Below, piece by piece: positions 50,168 through 52,710 of a DNA stretch of 52,710 bases. The stretch comes from DUTS01 sp050951605 (lineage in GTDB: Bacteria; Bacillota; Peptococcia; DRI-13; DTU073). The stretch covers positions 1 to 52,710 of the forward strand of contig JBMNJJ010000004.1 of assembly GCA_050951605.1 (NCBI GenBank), read 5' to 3'. The position numbers were made by a program, and so were the translations under genes. The notes under the pieces were generated by a model. That model was not told the origin of the DNA. It worked only from the letters and a program-made list of their open reading frames with translations, and made no database searches. Every line of letters begins with the position of its first letter. The stretch's first letter is position 1.

Positions 50168-51229
50168 TTATTTTTTTAATCTTAATTTTTTCAAATTAAG
50201 ATTACGCTGTTCACACCATTCGCGGACAAAACCGGTTATCATAAGAGGAGTCTTTTTAATTTCAGCAAGATTCTGAGTACCAGTTAAAAGCATAATTGTT
50301 TTTAACTCTTCAGAAAAATTATGAATAGTTTTTCTTAAAGCTTCTTCCCCTTCATTTATTAATTTTTGTAAAAAGAAACCGGCAATACCAACTACATCTG
50401 CTCCTACAGCAAGTGCTTTCATAACTTCAAGTGAATTAGTAATTCCACCGGAAGCAATTATTACTAATTCTAAATCTAAACTACAGACTTCTAATAACGA
50501 AACTGCCGAGGGTATTCCCCAAGAACGGAGGAAATTAAGGTTTTCTCGCTGATAACGCGCTAGTTCAATTGAGGCAAAGTTTGTCCCACCACTTCCTCCT
50601 GTATCCAAACCTTTCACCCCAAGTTGAGATAACTTTTCAGCTATTTCCCAGGAAATCCCATTTCCCACTTCCTTAGCAATAACAGGAACAGAAACAAGCT
50701 GACAGATTTCTGCAATATTTTTCGTCCAATTACTAAATTGCCGATCTCCTTCTTTCATTACTAATTCCTGTACACCATTCAAATGAAGCTGTAAAGCATC
50801 TGCCTCAATCATTTCCACTGCTGCTTGAGCCATTTCCGGTTTTACCCCTGCACTAACATTGGCGAAAATTAAGCCTGCAGGATTTACATCCCGAACTACT
50901 TGATAACTGGATAAATATGCCTTATTATTCAAGGCAGCAGTTTGAGAACCAACAGCCATTCCTAAACCATACTCACAGGCAATTTCCGCAAAAACACGAT
51001 TGACCTTTTCCAGATTTTTTGCCCCACCGGTCATGGCGTTGATAATTATCGGTAAGTTTAGTTTTTTATGAAAAAGAGAGACCGAAGTATCTACTCCATT
51101 TAAATTATCTTTTAAAAGTGCTTGATGAACAAAATGAAGGTCCTCCCATCCGGAAGATAAAGGGCCTCTTTCTGTTTGTAAAGCATATTGAAGATGTTCA
51201 TATTTTCTTTTAATTCTTCGTTCATCCAC
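50168..51229 (-). CDS. fni: Isopentenyl-diphosphate delta-isomerase, type 2 (FMN-dependent)
   Basis: A 353-residue type 2 isomerase, which interconverts IPP and DMAPP using FMN and NADPH. Features: RIKRKYEHLQYAL at the start, LPIIINAMTGGAKNLEKVNR, GLAVGSQ-like MAVGSQTAAL, LQLHLNGVQELVMKEGDR (substrate loop), PVIAKEVGNG, and the FMN-binding LDTGGSGGTNFASIE plus IIASGGITNSLEVMKAL. GTG 51229 is the only start near the usual N-terminus; no clear ribosome site is seen before it. It lies next to ispH, the enzyme that makes IPP and DMAPP, fitting one isoprenoid pathway. Confidence 0.94.
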   Translation of the reverse strand: MDERRIKRKYEHLQYALQTERGPLSSGWEDLHFVHQALLKDNLNGVDTSVSLFHKKLNLPIIINAMTGGAKNLEKVNRVFAEIACEYGLGMAVGSQTAALNNKAYLSSYQVVRDVNPAGLIFANVSAGVKPEMAQAAVEMIEADALQLHLNGVQELVMKEGDRQFSNWTKNIAEICQLVSVPVIAKEVGNGISWEIAEKLSQLGVKGLDTGGSGGTNFASIELARYQRENLNFLRSWGIPSAVSLLEVCSLDLELVIIASGGITNSLEVMKALAVGADVVGIAGFFLQKLINEGEEALRKTIHNFSEELKTIMLLTGTQNLAEIKKTPLMITGFVREWCEQRNLNLKKLRLKK

Positions 51230-51249
51230 TTTTAATCAACTCACAATTT

Positions 51250-51255
51250 ATTATA
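51250..51255 (-). promoter_or_regulatory. Probable -10 of fni
   Basis: On the minus strand TATAAT lies 20 bases before the fni GTG; no good -35 is seen. The leader would be about 14 bases. Confidence 0.4.
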
Positions 51256-51283
51256 GTTGTATATTATTGTATACTTAAAGTTT

Positions 51284-51308
51284 AAAAAGCTGGCAAAGCC
51301 AGCTTTTT
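51284..51308 (-). terminator. Terminator after the ispH-rpsA gene
   Basis: AAAAAGCTGGC / GCCAGCTTTTT, 11-bp perfect stem with an AAA loop, nine bases after the minus-strand stop, and T-rich beyond. Confidence 0.9.
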
Positions 51309-51316
51309 AAGTTTAT

Positions 51317-52710
51317 CTATTCATCTTGCTCAGTTTTTTTCATTATATCACCTTGATTCTCCTTTATCAAATCACCAATAGTGACAGTACCTGGAGAATC
51401 TTGCTGATTGAGATATGATGTATATTCCGTTTCTTCTTGATCCGTTGCAACATCTTTAATACTAAGACTAATCCTTTTTTTATCGAGGTCTATTTCTATA
51501 ATTTTAACCTTAATTTCTTGCCCTACTTCTAAAACATCACTAACCTTCTCTATTCTTTGCTTGGATATTTTAGAAATATGAACAAGTCCGTCTAAGCCGG
51601 GTTCTAATTCAACAAAAGCACCAAAAGATACAATACGAACAACTTTTCCCGTAACTATACTATCGATCTTATATTTTTTAACGGCTTCTTGCCAAGGGTC
51701 GGATAATAATTTTTTTAAACTAAGTGATACTTTTTCTTTTTCCGGATCGACATTAAGTACATAAACTTCTATTTCATCACCTTCTTGAACAACATCTGAA
51801 GGATGATTAACTCTACCCCAACCTAATTCTGAAACATGAAGAAGACCATCAAGACCACCAAGATCAACAAAAGCTCCAAAATTCGTTAACCTTTTAACAA
51901 CACCTTTTCTTATTTGTCCTTCTGCTAATTCATTTAACAAAGCAGCTTTCTGTTTCACATATTCTTCTTCTAAAATAACTCTTTGGGAAAGAACAACTTT
52001 TCTCTTTTCTTTATCTAACTCCAAAACTTTTAAACGCAAAGTTTTCTGAAGGTATTCTTTAAAGTCCTTAACAAAAAAACGCTCGACTTGTGAAGCAGGC
52101 ACAAATCCTCTAACCCCTACATCAACTAACAGACCGCCTTTTACTATTTCTATAACAGGAGCCTCAATAATTTCACCTGTTTTTTGTGCTTGTTCCAATT
52201 TATCCATTACTTCATTAAAATAGGCCTTTTTACGAGAAAGAATAATATTTCCTTCTTTGTCTTTTTTTATTATCTCCACTATAATTTCTTCTCCTACCTG
52301 TAATTCTTCACTAAGGTCTACTTTATAATTAGTAAATTCTGTTACAGGTAAAATTCCTTCAGATTTACCACCAATATCGATAAGGGCCTCCTCACTAGAT
52401 ACCTGAACAATGGTTCCTTTAACTAAATCTCCAGGCTGAAACGTTTGTATATTAATTTGTTCATCAAGATTTACTGCATTTAAGGTTAATTCTTCATTTT
52501 TTTCCGAGTGCATTTCCTCTGTTTCTTTTTGATTTTGCTCCATGGGTTCTTCTGTGTTTTCTCCCTTATTATTTTCATTAAATTCTTCCATTTGTTTTAC
52601 AACCTCCTTAATAATCCAGTCAGGAGTTGAAGCCCCTGCTGTAACACCTACCTTTAATTTATTTTGAAACCAACAAAACTGTAAATCATGTGCCTTTTCT
52701 ACCTGATATG
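51317..52710 (-). CDS. ispH-rpsA: IspH-ribosomal protein S1 fusion, cut by the right edge
   Basis: The frame runs without a stop from the right edge to 51317. Its first visible residues are the C-terminus of IspH (HMBPP reductase): VEKAHDLQFCWF, then KVGVTAGASTPDWIIKEVV. An acidic linker follows (ENNKGENTEEPMEQNQKETE), and then four S1 domains starting at about 52440, each with the S1 core, for example GDLVKGTIVQVSSEEALIDI, GGLLVDVGVRGFVPAS, NFGAFVDLGGLDGLLHVSEL and SFGAFVELEPGLDGLVHISK. An ATG at 52591 could start a free S1-like protein, but it lacks a proper spacing region and sits inside the IspH frame. IspH-S1 fusions are known in Clostridia. The IspH cluster cysteines lie beyond the edge. 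Confidence 0.9.
   Translation of the reverse strand, partial: YQVEKAHDLQFCWFQNKLKVGVTAGASTPDWIIKEVVKQMEEFNENNKGENTEEPMEQNQKETEEMHSEKNEELTLNAVNLDEQINIQTFQPGDLVKGTIVQVSSEEALIDIGGKSEGILPVTEFTNYKVDLSEELQVGEEIIVEIIKKDKEGNIILSRKKAYFNEVMDKLEQAQKTGEIIEAPVIEIVKGGLLVDVGVRGFVPASQVERFFVKDFKEYLQKTLRLKVLELDKEKRKVVLSQRVILEEEYVKQKAALLNELAEGQIRKGVVKRLTNFGAFVDLGGLDGLLHVSELGWGRVNHPSDVVQEGDEIEVYVLNVDPEKEKVSLSLKKLLSDPWQEAVKKYKIDSIVTGKVVRIVSFGAFVELEPGLDGLVHISKISKQRIEKVSDVLEVGQEIKVKIIEIDLDKKRISLSIKDVATDQEETEYTSYLNQQDSPGTVTIGDLIKENQGDIMKKTEQDE

Overview
The window is AT-rich, tightly packed bacterial chromosome from an anaerobic, spore-forming, low-G+C Firmicute of the Clostridia type. Support comes from a SpoVK-type AAA+ ATPase, a PdaB-type deacetylase, strong AGGAGG ribosome sites with many TTG/GTG starts, a ferredoxin-dependent 2-oxoacid oxidoreductase, a bifunctional AdhE, type 2 IPP isomerase, and an IspH-S1 fusion of the kind known from Clostridia. 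I cannot name the species. No tRNA, rRNA or CRISPR array was seen.

Layout. 1-4.2 kb: the end of an M19 dipeptidase, a PHP-domain phosphoesterase, a small coiled-coil protein, guaB and a polysaccharide deacetylase. 4.25-14 kb: an accessory island. It opens with two tandem long-hairpin (foldback) elements, followed by a duplicated terminator-promoter module, a membrane protein, a CopG/MazF-type toxin-antitoxin pair, and a decayed, repeatedly duplicated set of envelope genes (large repeat protein, zinc-ribbon membrane protein, lipoproteins) with several relics. 14-26.6 kb: an aminotransferase, an MreB paralogue, a basic amino acid decarboxylase, an L,D-transpeptidase, a patatin, miaB (broken), mutS, a hydantoinase-like protein and a histone-deacetylase-fold protein. 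26.6-37.8 kb: mutL (broken by nested mobile elements), miaA, hfq, spoVK, mscS, two small unlisted genes, a YnbB-like PLP enzyme, ddl, lexA and a divergent yneA-like SOS gene. The order miaA-hfq-spoVK-ynbB-lexA/yneA recalls Bacillus subtilis. 38-47.3 kb: a sodium/solute symporter with a tiny partner, a macrodomain protein, a lipid kinase, a PTS-EIIC-like protein, a starch-binding-type module, a type III polyketide synthase plus methyltransferase, and adhE. 47.4-52.7 kb, minus strand: the korDABC operon, fni, and an ispH-rpsA fusion running off the right edge.

How it fits together. guaB, ddl, the decarboxylase, miaA, hfq, fni and ispH-rpsA are housekeeping genes; the Kor operon and AdhE point to ferredoxin-based fermentation. 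lexA and yneA share an intergenic region with three LexA-type boxes, one lying between the -35 and -10 of yneA.

The most notable features are: (1) mutL interrupted by an IS30-family element nested inside a second element flanked by a 13-bp direct repeat, in the same sequence as frameshifts in miaB (two) and in an L,D-transpeptidase signal peptide, which suggests a mutator lineage or, alternatively, sequence errors; (2) the paired foldback elements, of unknown nature; (3) the mosaic envelope-protein island, in which near-identical export and promoter modules are attached to different extracellular domains.
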